Positions 9,614 to 18,391 of a stretch of DNA of 64,000 bases are shown here, piece after piece (within the stretch, counting starts at the first letter, position 1; each line of letters opens with the position of its first letter). This DNA comes from JASLQO01 sp002327525 (GTDB lineage Bacteria > Pseudomonadota > Gammaproteobacteria > Pseudomonadales > Azotimanducaceae), in the NCBI GenBank assembly GCA_030744435.1, contig JASLQO010000011.1, forward strand, positions 219,962 to 283,961, written 5' to 3'. The notes under the pieces are model-generated. The model was not told the origin of the DNA. It saw nothing but the letters and a program-made list of their open reading frames with translations, and made no database searches. The translations under genes were made by a program, and so were the position numbers.

Positions 9614-10504
9614 ATGCAGACCAGGTCCTTGGCCACCGCGGACGGCGAATCGCTGCACCGCATTCTCAGCGACATCGAGGCACTCGGCCTCCAGCAGAAT
9701 CTCACCGAATTGGAGATACAGGGGTACACGGTGGTACCCGGCGTGCTGAGTGCTGATCAGGTGGAAAGAGCGAAGGCCGCCATTCTGGCACGCGTGAAGC
9801 GCGATACCGGTAACGACGTCGATCCGGACAATGCCACCGCGGGTGACTCCGAGGGTATGACCTATCTGCCTTACCTGCTCTATGACGACGAGGTGTTCGA
9901 AGACATCCTCAGCCAACCCATCCCTCTTACGCTGATCACTTATCTGCTTGGTGAGAGTTGCCTGCTGTCGAGCATGGGGTGTCACTTCAAAGGGCCGGGC
10001 GGCGATCCACTGCTGCTGCATTCGGACAACGGCAACGGCATGCCAGCTCCTTTCCCGGTGTATTCGCAGGTAGCCAATGTCAACTACGCACTGACTCCGT
10101 ACAGCCAGAAAGCGGGTGCGCTCGCACTGGTGCCCGGCAGCCACAAGCTGGCACGCCAGCCCCAGGGCTCCGAGATGAGGCTCTCACACGAGCAGCCCAA
10201 CCCCCGGGCCGTGGTCATGGATATCGATCCAGGAGACGTTGTGGTGTGGCACGGCAACACCTGGCACGGTTCCTACGCCCGCGAGGTGCCCGGCATCCGA
10301 ATGAACCTGGCCGTCTATTTCGCGCGTCAGTACGTCCAGACCCAGGAACGGCACAAAGGCGTGGTGCCTGCGGAGTTTCTGGAACGGCACGTGAACAACG
10401 AGAGGATGCAGATCCTGCTAGGCGCTAAGCAGCCTTACGGCTGGCAGGGGGAGGGACCGGATTTCACGATCATGGCCCGCAATCCGCGTGGGTTGTACGA
10501 TTGA
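9614..10504 (+). CDS. Phytanoyl-CoA dioxygenase (PhyH) family Fe(II)/2-oxoglutarate oxygenase
   Basis: Predicted non-heme iron oxygenase that hydroxylates its substrate while decarboxylating 2-oxoglutarate. The facial triad is visible: H136-S-D138 in LLLHSDNG and H218 in GNTWHGSY, with R229 (GIRMNLAVYFAR) placed to bind the 2-oxoglutarate carboxylate. 296 aa is a normal length. A cupin-like core is flanked by an acidic N-terminal helix region. It follows the carboxylase by 24 bases and precedes the VOC gene by 19, so its substrate is probably an intermediate of the same pathway, possibly a CoA thioester. Confidence 0.85.
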   Translation: MQTRSLATADGESLHRILSDIEALGLQQNLTELEIQGYTVVPGVLSADQVERAKAAILARVKRDTGNDVDPDNATAGDSEGMTYLPYLLYDDEVFEDILSQPIPLTLITYLLGESCLLSSMGCHFKGPGGDPLLLHSDNGNGMPAPFPVYSQVANVNYALTPYSQKAGALALVPGSHKLARQPQGSEMRLSHEQPNPRAVVMDIDPGDVVVWHGNTWHGSYAREVPGIRMNLAVYFARQYVQTQERHKGVVPAEFLERHVNNERMQILLGAKQPYGWQGEGPDFTIMARNPRGLYD

Positions 10505-10523
10505 TTGCATTGGGAGGAAATAA

Positions 10524-11300
10524 ATGACCATTCAACTACGCCAGATCTGCCTGGTGGCCAGGGAACTCGCCCCCGTCATCGACGACCTCACCTCGATCCT
10601 CGGCATAAAAGCCTGCTACGTCGATCCAGGCGTCGGCGTATTCGGTCTCGAGAACACGCTCATGCCGATTGGGCACAACTTTCTGGAGGTGGTTGCCCCC
10701 GTTCAGGAGAAAACGGCAGGCGGACGCTATCTCGACCGTCGCAATGGCGACGGTGGCTATATGGTGATCACCCAGGCCGACAACTTCGACAACCAGCAGG
10801 CCGCACGCCAACGCGCCCTCGATAGCGGCGTACGCGTGGCTCACGAGAGCCAGCGCGACGGCTGGAACCTCTGCCAGCTCCACCCCGGCGACATGATCGC
10901 GTCCTTTCTCGAAATCGAATGGGACGTGCACGAGGACTTTCAAGGTAACTGGAATCCCGCCGGTGGCGGCGGCTGGGAGGACATGGTGAAACAGGACGTC
11001 ACCGTCGACTACCTTGGCGTCGAACTGCAGGGACCCGACCCGATCACCCTGGCCGAGCTCTGGGGGAACGTCATCGATGCACCTGTATCCAGAGACGGTG
11101 GAGAGCTTTCGCTTGAGCTGAACAATGCCAGCCTGCGTTTCGTGCAAGCACAGGATGGGCGCGGAGCGGGCCTCGGCGGCCTCGACGTCGCGGTGGCCGA
11201 TCGCGACGCCATCCTGGCCGCAGCACGCGAGCGGGGCTGCTACGTGAATGATGAGCGCGTCGATATCTGTGGCACACGCTGGTATTTGCACGATGTCTGA
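10524..11300 (+). CDS. VOC (glyoxalase/dioxygenase-like) family protein
   Basis: 258 aa with two beta-alpha-beta-beta-beta modules: residues about 5-130 (LRQICLVARELAPVIDDLTS start, FLEIEWD end) and about 155-255 (VDYLGVELQG, SLRFVQ, GLGGLDVAVADRDAI). The pattern fits the vicinal oxygen chelate superfamily. Metal ligands are not obvious in both modules, so a hydrolase, isomerase or binding role is as likely as dioxygenase. A good Shine-Dalgarno (GGGAGGAAA) stands just before the ATG. Operon member between PhyH and the LLM oxidoreductase. Confidence 0.75.
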   Translation: MTIQLRQICLVARELAPVIDDLTSILGIKACYVDPGVGVFGLENTLMPIGHNFLEVVAPVQEKTAGGRYLDRRNGDGGYMVITQADNFDNQQAARQRALDSGVRVAHESQRDGWNLCQLHPGDMIASFLEIEWDVHEDFQGNWNPAGGGGWEDMVKQDVTVDYLGVELQGPDPITLAELWGNVIDAPVSRDGGELSLELNNASLRFVQAQDGRGAGLGGLDVAVADRDAILAAARERGCYVNDERVDICGTRWYLHDV

Positions 11301-11312
11301 CGCCAGGAGAAC

Positions 11313-12242
11313 GTGGTGACCGTCGCCGCGGGACTCGGCATCGCCAACTTCACATTCGACGATGCGCGAGGATTCTGGAAGTGGGTGGATATGTGTGACG
11401 CCGGCGGCGTGGATTCCATCTGGCAGAGCGACCGTATCATCGCAGCAGAGGACAACCTCGAATGCATGAGCGTGATGGCCGCGCTCGCCGGGCGAACCAA
11501 ACGCATCAAATTCGGCATGAACGTTGCCAGCCTCGGCTTGCGCGACCCGGTACTGATCGCCAAGCAGTGTGCAACCATAGATGTTCTGAGCGAGGGGCGC
11601 TTGCTTCCGGCCTTTGGCGTTGGCAGCGCACGGTCGCGTGACTATGTCGCGATCAACCGGCCGACCCGCGGCCGCGGTAAGCGCAGCGGCGAGGGATTGG
11701 AGATCATTTCCCGGCTGTGGAGCGAGGAAAGCGTGACTTTCAACGGCAAGTTCTACCAGCTCGACCAAGCAACCATCGCTCCACGCCCCGTTCAACACCC
11801 GCTGCCGCTGTGGGTGGGCGGATCGGCAAAGCCCGCGATCGAGCGCACCGCACGCTGGGGTACCGGTTGGCAGGCGGGAATCGAATCACCCGAGGACATC
11901 GCGCCGGTCATCAGCGCCATCAAGGCCCGTGTGCTCGAAATCGGCCGCACCATCGACGAAGACCATTACGGAGCAGGCTTCGGATTCCGATTTGGCGCAC
12001 ACGACCACCTGATGATCACCCGCTACAACGAGATGCTCAAAACCTACCTCGGCAGGGAGCCGAAGGGTTTCACCGCCGCAGGCGACGTTGGAGACATCAT
12101 GGCGCTGGTAAACGAATATCGACACGCCGGCGTCGAGAAGTTCATTTTGCGACCCATCGCACGGGGAACCCAAGAGATGCTGGAACAAACGAAGCTCTTC
12201 ATCGAGAAACTGATGCCCGAAATCGCGGCGCTAAACACATGA
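11313..12242 (+). CDS. LLM class flavin/F420-dependent oxidoreductase
   Basis: 309-aa TIM-barrel of the luciferase-like monooxygenase superfamily. Seen: FGMNVASLGLRDPVLIAKQCATID and LSEGRLLPAFGVGSAR, the conserved core after strand 3, and HPLPLWVGGSAKPAIERTA in the C-terminal half. Start is GTG with AGGAGA upstream. Such proteins bind FMN or F420; because this genome region encodes F420 synthesis, F420 is a reasonable cofactor, but the sequence does not decide. The stop overlaps the amidohydrolase start as ATGA. Same operon as the carboxylase and PhyH. Confidence 0.8.
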   Translation: MVTVAAGLGIANFTFDDARGFWKWVDMCDAGGVDSIWQSDRIIAAEDNLECMSVMAALAGRTKRIKFGMNVASLGLRDPVLIAKQCATIDVLSEGRLLPAFGVGSARSRDYVAINRPTRGRGKRSGEGLEIISRLWSEESVTFNGKFYQLDQATIAPRPVQHPLPLWVGGSAKPAIERTARWGTGWQAGIESPEDIAPVISAIKARVLEIGRTIDEDHYGAGFGFRFGAHDHLMITRYNEMLKTYLGREPKGFTAAGDVGDIMALVNEYRHAGVEKFILRPIARGTQEMLEQTKLFIEKLMPEIAALNT

Positions 12243-13876
12243 TTACTGTCTACACAGCACGTTCCATCATCACCATGAACCCGTCGCAGCCCCGCGCACA
12301 GGCCGTCGCTGTGCGTGACGGTCGCATCGTCGAAGCGGGCACTCTGGAGTCCCTCGCGCCCTGGCTTTCGAATCACAAGCACGTGATCGACGAGCGCTTT
12401 AAGGACGACATCATCACACCGGGCCTGATCGATGCCCACCTGCACCCGACGATGGGCGCCGTGATCTTGCCGATGACTTTCATCACCGCCCTGCCCTGGT
12501 CATTTCCCTGGGAGGAAGTGCCAGCCACCACCACACCCCAGGCTTATGACGAACGCCTGTCCGAGATCGCTGCAGGCGCAACCGACCCGTTGATCACCTG
12601 GGGCCACCACGAACTATGGCACGGCCCGGTATCACGCTCGCGCATCAACAAGATCAACTCCAGCCACCCGATCGTGGTATGGAACCGCTCCTTTCACGAG
12701 TTGTGTATGAACGACGCCGCCCTCGACTGGCTCGGCATCACCGAGGAGGATGCTGGCAACCGTAAGCAGATCGACTACGCCGCTGGCCGTTTTTACGAGA
12801 ACGGGCTTGGCTATGCGCTGGTAAAACTGAACCCACATCTGTGGGCGCCCGAGCGCATTCGCGACGGGCTGGAAAAGCTCAAGGCCATGGTGCACTTCGG
12901 CGGTCATACGACCATCGCCGACATGGCGGTCGGCATCTTCGATTTCGACACCGAGATGCAGTGGATCCCGGAAATCTTCGACAACGACGACACTCCGTTT
13001 CGGATCGAAATGATCGCCAACGCCCTGGCTCTGGTGCGCGGGCGCACAGAAGAACAGCTGGATACGCTGGTCGACTCCCTGCCCGGGCGCAACACGCACC
13101 GGCTCAGATTCGGCAGGCGCATGAAACTCTTCGCAGACGGCGCGTTCTTCTCGCAACTCGCCCAGCTGATGGAACCCGGTTACATCGATGGCCACCACGG
13201 CGAGTGGATGATGCAGCCTGAGATCCTGGAGGCGGCAATCCGCAAGTACTGGATGCAGGACTACCGAATACACATACACGTGACCGGTGACCTCGCAGTG
13301 GAACTGACGCTTGATATTCTCGAGAAAGTGCAGGCGGAACGACCGCGCTTCAATCACGGCTTCACCCTGGAACACTTCGGCTTCTCGAATCCCGATCAGG
13401 TAGCGCGCGCCGCGAGACTCGGAGTGTGCGTATCCGCCAACATCTACTACCTACACGAACTCTCGGACATCTATGCACGCCACTCTGTCGGCTACGAGCG
13501 CGCCTCGACCATGGCACGCATAGGCGAGTGTTTCCGTCAGGGAATCACCACCACGATCCATTCCGATTTCACCATGGCTCCGGCGCAGCCGCTGAACAGC
13601 ATGTGGGTCGCGGTGAATCGCGTGAATTTCGCCGGAGACGTGATGGGAGAGCATGAACGCATCACCCCCCAGCAGGGGCTGGAAGCCATCACGATCAATG
13701 CGGCTCGAGTACTCGGCCGCGAAGACGAGATCGGCAGCATCCGGGCCGGTAAAATGGCCGACTTCACGGTACTCGGCGACGACCCGCTGACCATCGACCC
13801 GATGCTGATCCGTGATATACCCATTCGCGCGACGGTGTTCGAGGGCCGCGTGTATCCGATAAAACGACCCCACTGA
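12239..13876 (+). CDS. Amidohydrolase family protein (YtcJ-like)
   Basis: 545 aa, metal-dependent hydrolase of the YtcJ/exoenzyme-regulatory subgroup. Seen: N-terminal beta-sandwich part (SIITMNPSQPRAQAVAVRDG), metal motif GLIDAHLHP with His67 and His69, IHIHVTGD in the barrel, HSDFTMAP near the end of the barrel, and the closing GSIRAGKMADFTVLGDDPL. No signal peptide, so cytoplasmic. The ATG at 12239 is chosen for its 4-base overlap with the LLM gene and the match to family starts; the frame upstream of it is only an echo of the LLM gene. A role in opening a cyclic amide, lactone or ester is likely; substrate unknown. Confidence 0.85.
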   Translation: MITVYTARSIITMNPSQPRAQAVAVRDGRIVEAGTLESLAPWLSNHKHVIDERFKDDIITPGLIDAHLHPTMGAVILPMTFITALPWSFPWEEVPATTTPQAYDERLSEIAAGATDPLITWGHHELWHGPVSRSRINKINSSHPIVVWNRSFHELCMNDAALDWLGITEEDAGNRKQIDYAAGRFYENGLGYALVKLNPHLWAPERIRDGLEKLKAMVHFGGHTTIADMAVGIFDFDTEMQWIPEIFDNDDTPFRIEMIANALALVRGRTEEQLDTLVDSLPGRNTHRLRFGRRMKLFADGAFFSQLAQLMEPGYIDGHHGEWMMQPEILEAAIRKYWMQDYRIHIHVTGDLAVELTLDILEKVQAERPRFNHGFTLEHFGFSNPDQVARAARLGVCVSANIYYLHELSDIYARHSVGYERASTMARIGECFRQGITTTIHSDFTMAPAQPLNSMWVAVNRVNFAGDVMGEHERITPQQGLEAITINAARVLGREDEIGSIRAGKMADFTVLGDDPLTIDPMLIRDIPIRATVFEGRVYPIKRPH

Positions 13877-13896
13877 GCACGGGAGAACTTCCCCAC

Positions 13897-14709
13897 ATGG
13901 ACAAAATGCAACAGGCGCAGGATTTTCGCGATGAGAGCGAGGCGCTCTACGAGCTCGTCAAGGATCTCACTGAAGAGCAGTTGGCCGCTCCGACAGCGTT
14001 CAAGGGTTGGACCATCGACAACGTGATCGGTCATCTGCACGTGTGGAATTATGCCGCCGACCTGGCGCTCACGGATCCGGATGCCTTTCAGGAGTATCTC
14101 ACCCAGTTGCGCGACAAGACCGGCGCGGGGGCCACGCTAGCCGAATTCGAGTCGGAGTATATCGGCGGCCTGACAAAGCACCCGCTCGTCACCCTCTGGC
14201 ACGACTACCTCGAAGGCATGACCGAGCGTTTTGGTGCGGCCGATCCCGCCATGCGCGTCAAATGGGCCGGACCCGACATGAGCGTGCGGTCTTCGATCAC
14301 CGCGCGCCTGATGGAAACCTGGGCACATGGCCAGGAAGTGTACGACCTGCTTGGCACAGTGCGTCAGAACGCCGATCGAATCCGCAACATCGTCGTACTC
14401 GGCGCAAACACCTACGGCTGGACCTTTGCCGTGCGCAGACAACAACCTCCCGCCCCGGTCCCTCATCTCATCCTCACTGCGCCCTCCGGCGAAGTGTGGT
14501 CCTACAACGAACCGAGCGCGACCGAGCGTATCGAGGGTGCGGCGGAGGAGTTCTGTCAGGTGGTGACACAAGTACGCAACATCGCGGACACAGACCTCAA
14601 GGTCACGGGTGCGAACGCCGCCTTGTGGATGTCCATCGCCCAGTGCTTCGCGGGCGTGGCATCACAGCCACCCGCACCAGGCACGCGCGTCACGCTTCAG
14701 CGCAACTGA
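13897..14709 (+). CDS. DinB-like/TIGR03084-type metal-binding protein
   Basis: 270 aa. The N-terminal half is a four-helix-bundle of the mycothiol-dependent maleylpyruvate isomerase/DinB kind: DESEALYELVKDLTEEQLAAPT, GWTIDNVIGHLHVWNYAAD with His ligands, and RLMETWAHGQEVYDLLG. The C-terminal half (PHLILTAPSGEVWSYNEPSA; CQVVTQVRNIADTDL) resembles an SCP2-like domain. This architecture fits the TIGR03084 family, common in actinobacteria and often beside F420- or CoA-linked catabolic genes. Exact activity is unknown; a thiol-dependent isomerisation or metal-binding role is possible. Last gene of the operon, stopping 14 bases before a strong palindrome. Confidence 0.7.
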   Translation: MDKMQQAQDFRDESEALYELVKDLTEEQLAAPTAFKGWTIDNVIGHLHVWNYAADLALTDPDAFQEYLTQLRDKTGAGATLAEFESEYIGGLTKHPLVTLWHDYLEGMTERFGAADPAMRVKWAGPDMSVRSSITARLMETWAHGQEVYDLLGTVRQNADRIRNIVVLGANTYGWTFAVRRQQPPAPVPHLILTAPSGEVWSYNEPSATERIEGAAEEFCQVVTQVRNIADTDLKVTGANAALWMSIAQCFAGVASQPPAPGTRVTLQRN

Positions 14710-14722
14710 CGTAAAGCCCCCC

Positions 14723-14773
14723 AAAAAGGGGACGGGTACACTTAAACTAGACAAGTGTACCCGTCCCCTTTTT
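14723..14773. terminator. Perfect 21-bp palindrome with 9-base loop; bidirectional terminator and REP-like element
   Basis: Arms 14723-14743 and 14753-14773 are exact reverse complements; each begins or ends with five A or T and carries the core GGGGACGGGTACA. The loop is AAACTAGAC. It lies between two convergent genes, and with an oligo-T on both strands it should terminate both. The core is like that of widely scattered REP-type palindromes in proteobacteria that are moved by REP-associated transposases; a related half-site occurs near 21895. Confidence 0.8.
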
Positions 14774-14787
14774 GATTTCTGCCGCGG

Positions 14788-15741
14788 TTACTCACCACCG
14801 AAGAAGCGCCGCGGATTGTCGACGAACAGCTGACGAATCACATCGTCACCCACCCCCATCTCCTCGAGGTCCGGCATGACATGGCGCTTCATGTAGAGGT
14901 ATTGATCCGGATTGAAGCGCTGGAAATCGTGCATGGCGGGTATGGTGCCATCGGGCTGTTCGTTGTGGATGTGCAGACAGATACAGTCGTGTGACGGGCA
15001 CAGACGGTCTGCGTAGCCCAGGTCGATGAGGTTCTTGAGCGTCACGGTACGCATGTGCGGGCTCACAAAACGGCCCGGGTAGCGATCCAGACCCAGGTAA
15101 CAACCCTGATCGAGTATCCACTGCAGGTACTCGGTGTCCGTCGTGTCGTTGGAGTGGTCGATCTTCACCTTCGTGAGATCCACACCCTCCTCCTGGAAGA
15201 TGGCGATCTGCCGGCGCGCCACCTGCCCAGTGGGGTAGGAATGCACCATGATCGGCAAACCCGTCTCGTTGTGCGCCCGCGCCACGGCCCGCGTCATGGT
15301 TTCGAGCGGTGCCGTCACGCCCTCGAAATCCGCCGCGCATTTGAGGATGCCAGCCTTGATGTCAGTGCCGCGAAAACCCTCGGTGATGTCCCGAATGAAC
15401 TCCCGTGCCATCTGGTTGGCACCCACGCCCCACATGAAGCGCGGCACTTCCAGCCACCAACCGGTGACGTTGATGAGGTTGACGCCCGACTCCCGCGATA
15501 CACGCTCGAGTAGATCCGCGTCGCGGCCGAGATCGAACGTGGTGGCATCCACCATGGTGTCGATACCCTCGGCCTTGGCGGTCTTCAGGCACTCGATGGC
15601 ACGTTCTTCGCGGTTCTCACCCAGGAGATCCGGGTAACTGGTGTACAACCCGCTCGTACTCACCATCACGTGCTCGTGCATCAGCGTGAAACCGAGCTCA
15701 CCCGGCGTGATGGGCCCGAGCACCGAGTTGATCGTCGTCAT
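14788..15741 (-). CDS. Phosphotriesterase-family metal hydrolase (lactonase-like)
   Basis: 317 aa amidohydrolase-fold enzyme. All expected ligands of the binuclear metal site are visible: H22-x-H24 (MHEHVMV), the bridging Lys134 (AGILKCAA), H167 (MVHSYP), H196 (KIDHSND) and D252 (CPSHDC). In bacteria such proteins are mostly lactonases or phosphotriesterase-like esterases. Start chosen at 15741, where GAAGGGA precedes the ATG; the frame continues to 15840 but without family similarity. It converges on the DinB-like operon and shares its terminator. Confidence 0.85.
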   Translation of the reverse strand: MTTINSVLGPITPGELGFTLMHEHVMVSTSGLYTSYPDLLGENREERAIECLKTAKAEGIDTMVDATTFDLGRDADLLERVSRESGVNLINVTGWWLEVPRFMWGVGANQMAREFIRDITEGFRGTDIKAGILKCAADFEGVTAPLETMTRAVARAHNETGLPIMVHSYPTGQVARRQIAIFQEEGVDLTKVKIDHSNDTTDTEYLQWILDQGCYLGLDRYPGRFVSPHMRTVTLKNLIDLGYADRLCPSHDCICLHIHNEQPDGTIPAMHDFQRFNPDQYLYMKRHVMPDLEEMGVGDDVIRQLFVDNPRRFFGGE

Positions 15742-15858
15742 CGTATTCCCTTCAGCGGTGTGTATGCGCTCTATGCTCACCAGCACCGCCCACCACGTCA
15801 ATCCTCGGAGACTGGCATACTGGGATTTCACCAACATCAACGGAGCCTCTCCTAGCCC

Positions 15859-16531
15859 ATCGAACTCACGCCCATAGAAGCACGCGTCATCGGCTGCCTG
15901 CTGGAGAAATCCGTACTAACCCCGAATCAGTACCCACTCACGTTCAATGCGCTAACCAGCGCCTGCAATCAGAAATCCTCTCGCGATCCGATGATGTCGC
16001 TAGAACCAGGCAAAGTGCAACAAACCATCCGCTCGCTGGAGGCCGAGCACCTCGTGCGTACGCAGAAGAGTTTTCGCACTCAAATCGAGAAGTACACACA
16101 ACGACTGTGCAGCACTCTATCTCAAGATATGGAGTCTCCGGAAAACCTGGGGCGGTTCATTCAGCGACCACCAGTTCGACGAGCCCGAGTTCGCTATCGT
16201 GTGTGTCCTGCTGCTGCGTGGACCACGCACCCCGGGCGAGCTCCGCTCCAACAGCCGTCGTCTGCATACCTTCGAGGACAATCGGGCGGTTGAAGAAGTG
16301 TTACGGGAACTGATCAAGCGCAAACTGGTCGTGCAACTGCCGCACCCCGGGTCGGCGCCATCACCAGTACATGCATCTGCTGAGTGTGGAGAGATCGAGA
16401 CCGCTCCAGTACCCCGAACCGACCGGCCGCAACCACCTCGAGCGGAACCGTCCGCCAATTCTGATCTGGAAGCGCGAGTGGCCGCCCTGGAGGCAGAGGT
16501 CACGCCCCTGAAGCGCGCGCTGGATCTGTGA
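15859..16531 (+). pseudogene. yceH: yceH (DUF480) pseudogene
   Basis: Three pieces of a YceH protein follow each other in different frames. Piece one reads IELTPIEARVIGCLLEKSVL, then TFNALTSACNQKSSRDPMM and RSLEAEHLVRT; where the start codon should be there is TAG. Piece two (from about 16160) reads FSDHQFDEPEFAIVCVLLLR and PGELRSNSRRLHTFEDN. Around 16345 the frame slips again (RRHHQYMHLLSVE is in another frame), while the C-terminal coiled coil LEARVAALEAEVTPLKRAL ends at 16531. A short extra stretch sits near 16120-16158. So the gene has lost its start and has at least two frameshifts. Confidence 0.85.
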
Positions 16532-16639
16532 GGCTCGCCGGCACCAGTTTGATGTAACGCACACTCACCTCCCCCCCCATTGATCTCACCTGAGCAACCG
16601 GCTCATGCATCCCCGCCGCGTGCACACGAACGCGGCTGC

Positions 16640-17554
16640 TCAACCTTTCAGGCTGGTCACGAACTCCATCGTGCGGGCAGCAGCCCCTTGTTCAACTTCC
16701 ATGATGGCGGCGTTGAAGTCCGTGACCCCGGCACTCTCCAGGCGCGAAATCTCGCTGCGCAAAAAGTTCTCGTCTCCCACGATGGCGATGTCCGCGGGTC
16801 CGTCCACACCCTCCCGATCGAGCATCGCCCTGTAACTCGGCAGCTGTCCATATACAGTCAACAAATGGGCGAGCTTCTCGCGCGCCGCGTCAGGATCGTT
16901 GGTCAGTATCATCGGATAACCACCCACCACGCGTGGTTCCGGTCGACCCGCCGCACCCGCAGCTTCCGTCAGACGTTTGACGATATGCTCCTCCATGGTC
17001 TTTTTACCAACCATCCACGTGTTGGTTCCATTGGTCATCTCGCCCGCTATCCTGAGCATCGCCGGTCCGAGAGCGGCCACCACCACATCCATGTTCTCGC
17101 CACCGCGTATGTCCATGGTCACGCCGCGCACCCTGTACTCCTCTCCCTCGAACGTGGCCTCCTCGCCACGTACCAACGGCATGAGCACGCTCAGATACTC
17201 ACGCATGTGCGCGGCTGGCTTTGCATATGAGAGCCCCAGCATGTCCTCGATCACCACCTTGTGGGAAAGGCCGATACCGAGCGTAAAGCGACCACCCGAG
17301 GCAGCCTGAGTGGTCAGCGCCTGCTGTGCGATAGCGGTGGGATGGCGCGGATAGGTCGGTGTCACCGCCGTACCCAGCCCGATACGGCTAGTTTCCCGCC
17401 CGATCAACCCGAGCGTGCCGATGCCGTCGTACGAAAAGATGTTGGCCATCCATATGTTGTCGAGGCCGGCAGCCTCGGCTTCCCTCGCCCGGTCGATGAC
17501 GTCGTCGAGGGTCATGGTCGTGCCGTCCGCCCCCAGCATGATACCGATACGCAT
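16640..17554 (-). CDS. LLM class F420-dependent oxidoreductase (TIGR03564-like)
   Basis: 304 aa. Seen: MRIGIMLGADGTTMTLDDVI at the N-terminus, EAEAAGLDNIWMANIFSYDG, GLGTAVTPTYPRHPTAIAQQ and GGRFTLGIGLSHK, a pattern of the branch that uses F420 rather than FMN in mycobacteria. It would take a hydride from reduced F420 to reduce (or accept one to oxidise) an unknown substrate. It lies divergently from npdG, with 162 bases between, directly beside the F420 biosynthesis cluster, which supports the cofactor assignment. Confidence 0.85.
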   Translation of the reverse strand: MRIGIMLGADGTTMTLDDVIDRAREAEAAGLDNIWMANIFSYDGIGTLGLIGRETSRIGLGTAVTPTYPRHPTAIAQQALTTQAASGGRFTLGIGLSHKVVIEDMLGLSYAKPAAHMREYLSVLMPLVRGEEATFEGEEYRVRGVTMDIRGGENMDVVVAALGPAMLRIAGEMTNGTNTWMVGKKTMEEHIVKRLTEAAGAAGRPEPRVVGGYPMILTNDPDAAREKLAHLLTVYGQLPSYRAMLDREGVDGPADIAIVGDENFLRSEISRLESAGVTDFNAAIMEVEQGAAARTMEFVTSLKG

Positions 17555-17716
17555 TGTCTTCCTTAATTCAGGTCATAAAGGCGCCCACCTTAGCGGAAAG
17601 CATCGGCTGCCGGGAAGTGAACGAACAAGGGTATGGCGCACCGACGGCAAGAGGCGGCATAATCGGCCGCTTTTCGCGGACACGATGTTGACCGCAAGCG
17701 CACAACGGGAGATCTG
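17555..17716. promoter_or_regulatory. Divergent promoter region of LLM gene and F420 cluster
   Basis: The 162 bases between the divergent start codons must carry both promoters. A CATAAT at about 17659-17664 could be a -10 for the npdG direction, but no good -35 is visible at the expected distance. GGGAGA just upstream of the npdG ATG is its ribosome binding site. Confidence 0.3.
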
Positions 17717-18385
17717 ATGAGTGACAGTAAGGAAACCATCGCTATTCTGGGCGGAACCGGGGATCTCGGCACAGGACTCGCCATCCGCTGGTCGAAGGCA
17801 GGGCACAAGATCGTCATCGGATCACGCACGCTGGAAAAAGCTCAGAACGCCGTTGCCAACCTGCAGGCCGTCAGTCCCGAAACACCGGCAGATGCCATGG
17901 AAAACAGCGATGCGGCCGCTGCCGGTGACATTGTGGTGCTGACCGTTCCCGCGGAACATCAGATCTCCACGCTCATGGGTGTGAAGGACTCACTCGAGGG
18001 TAAGATCCTGATCGACGTCACGGTTCCACTGGTACCGCCCAAGGTCGGTACGGTGCAGTTGCCCGTGGAGGGCAGCGCCGGTAAGCGCGCCCAGGATGCG
18101 CTCGGCAAGGACGTCATGGTGGTGACCGCCTTTCAGAACATTGCCGCTCATCTGCTTCAGGAACCCGTCACCATCGAGTGTGACGTGCTGGTAGCCGGCA
18201 ACAAGAAAGCGGCACGCGACAAGGTGATCGAACTGGCCAAGGAAGCAGGTATGACCGCCTGGCACGCGGGCCCTATCGAAAACTCGGCCGCCGCCGAGGC
18301 ACTGACGTCCATCCTGATCCAGATCAACCGGCGACACGACATCAGCCATTCCGGTATCAAGATCATCGGCCAGGACGATCACTGA
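17717..18385 (+). CDS. npdG: F420-dependent NADP reductase (NADPH:F420 oxidoreductase)
   Basis: 222 aa. Reduces F420 with NADPH (or the reverse), supplying reduced F420H2 for the LLM enzymes. Seen: dinucleotide-binding motif AILGGTGDLGTGLAIRW at about 8-24, GSRTLEKAQ after strand 2 where the NADP phosphate would be bound, VVLTVPAEHQI, ILIDVTVPLVPP and TAFQNIAAHLLQ, the last being characteristic of Fno/NpdG. Followed by cofE after 6 bases, so it heads the F420 operon. Confidence in function is high because of its own motifs and the neighbours. Confidence 0.9.
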   Translation: MSDSKETIAILGGTGDLGTGLAIRWSKAGHKIVIGSRTLEKAQNAVANLQAVSPETPADAMENSDAAAAGDIVVLTVPAEHQISTLMGVKDSLEGKILIDVTVPLVPPKVGTVQLPVEGSAGKRAQDALGKDVMVVTAFQNIAAHLLQEPVTIECDVLVAGNKKAARDKVIELAKEAGMTAWHAGPIENSAAAEALTSILIQINRRHDISHSGIKIIGQDDH

Positions 18386-18391
18386 GCGCAC

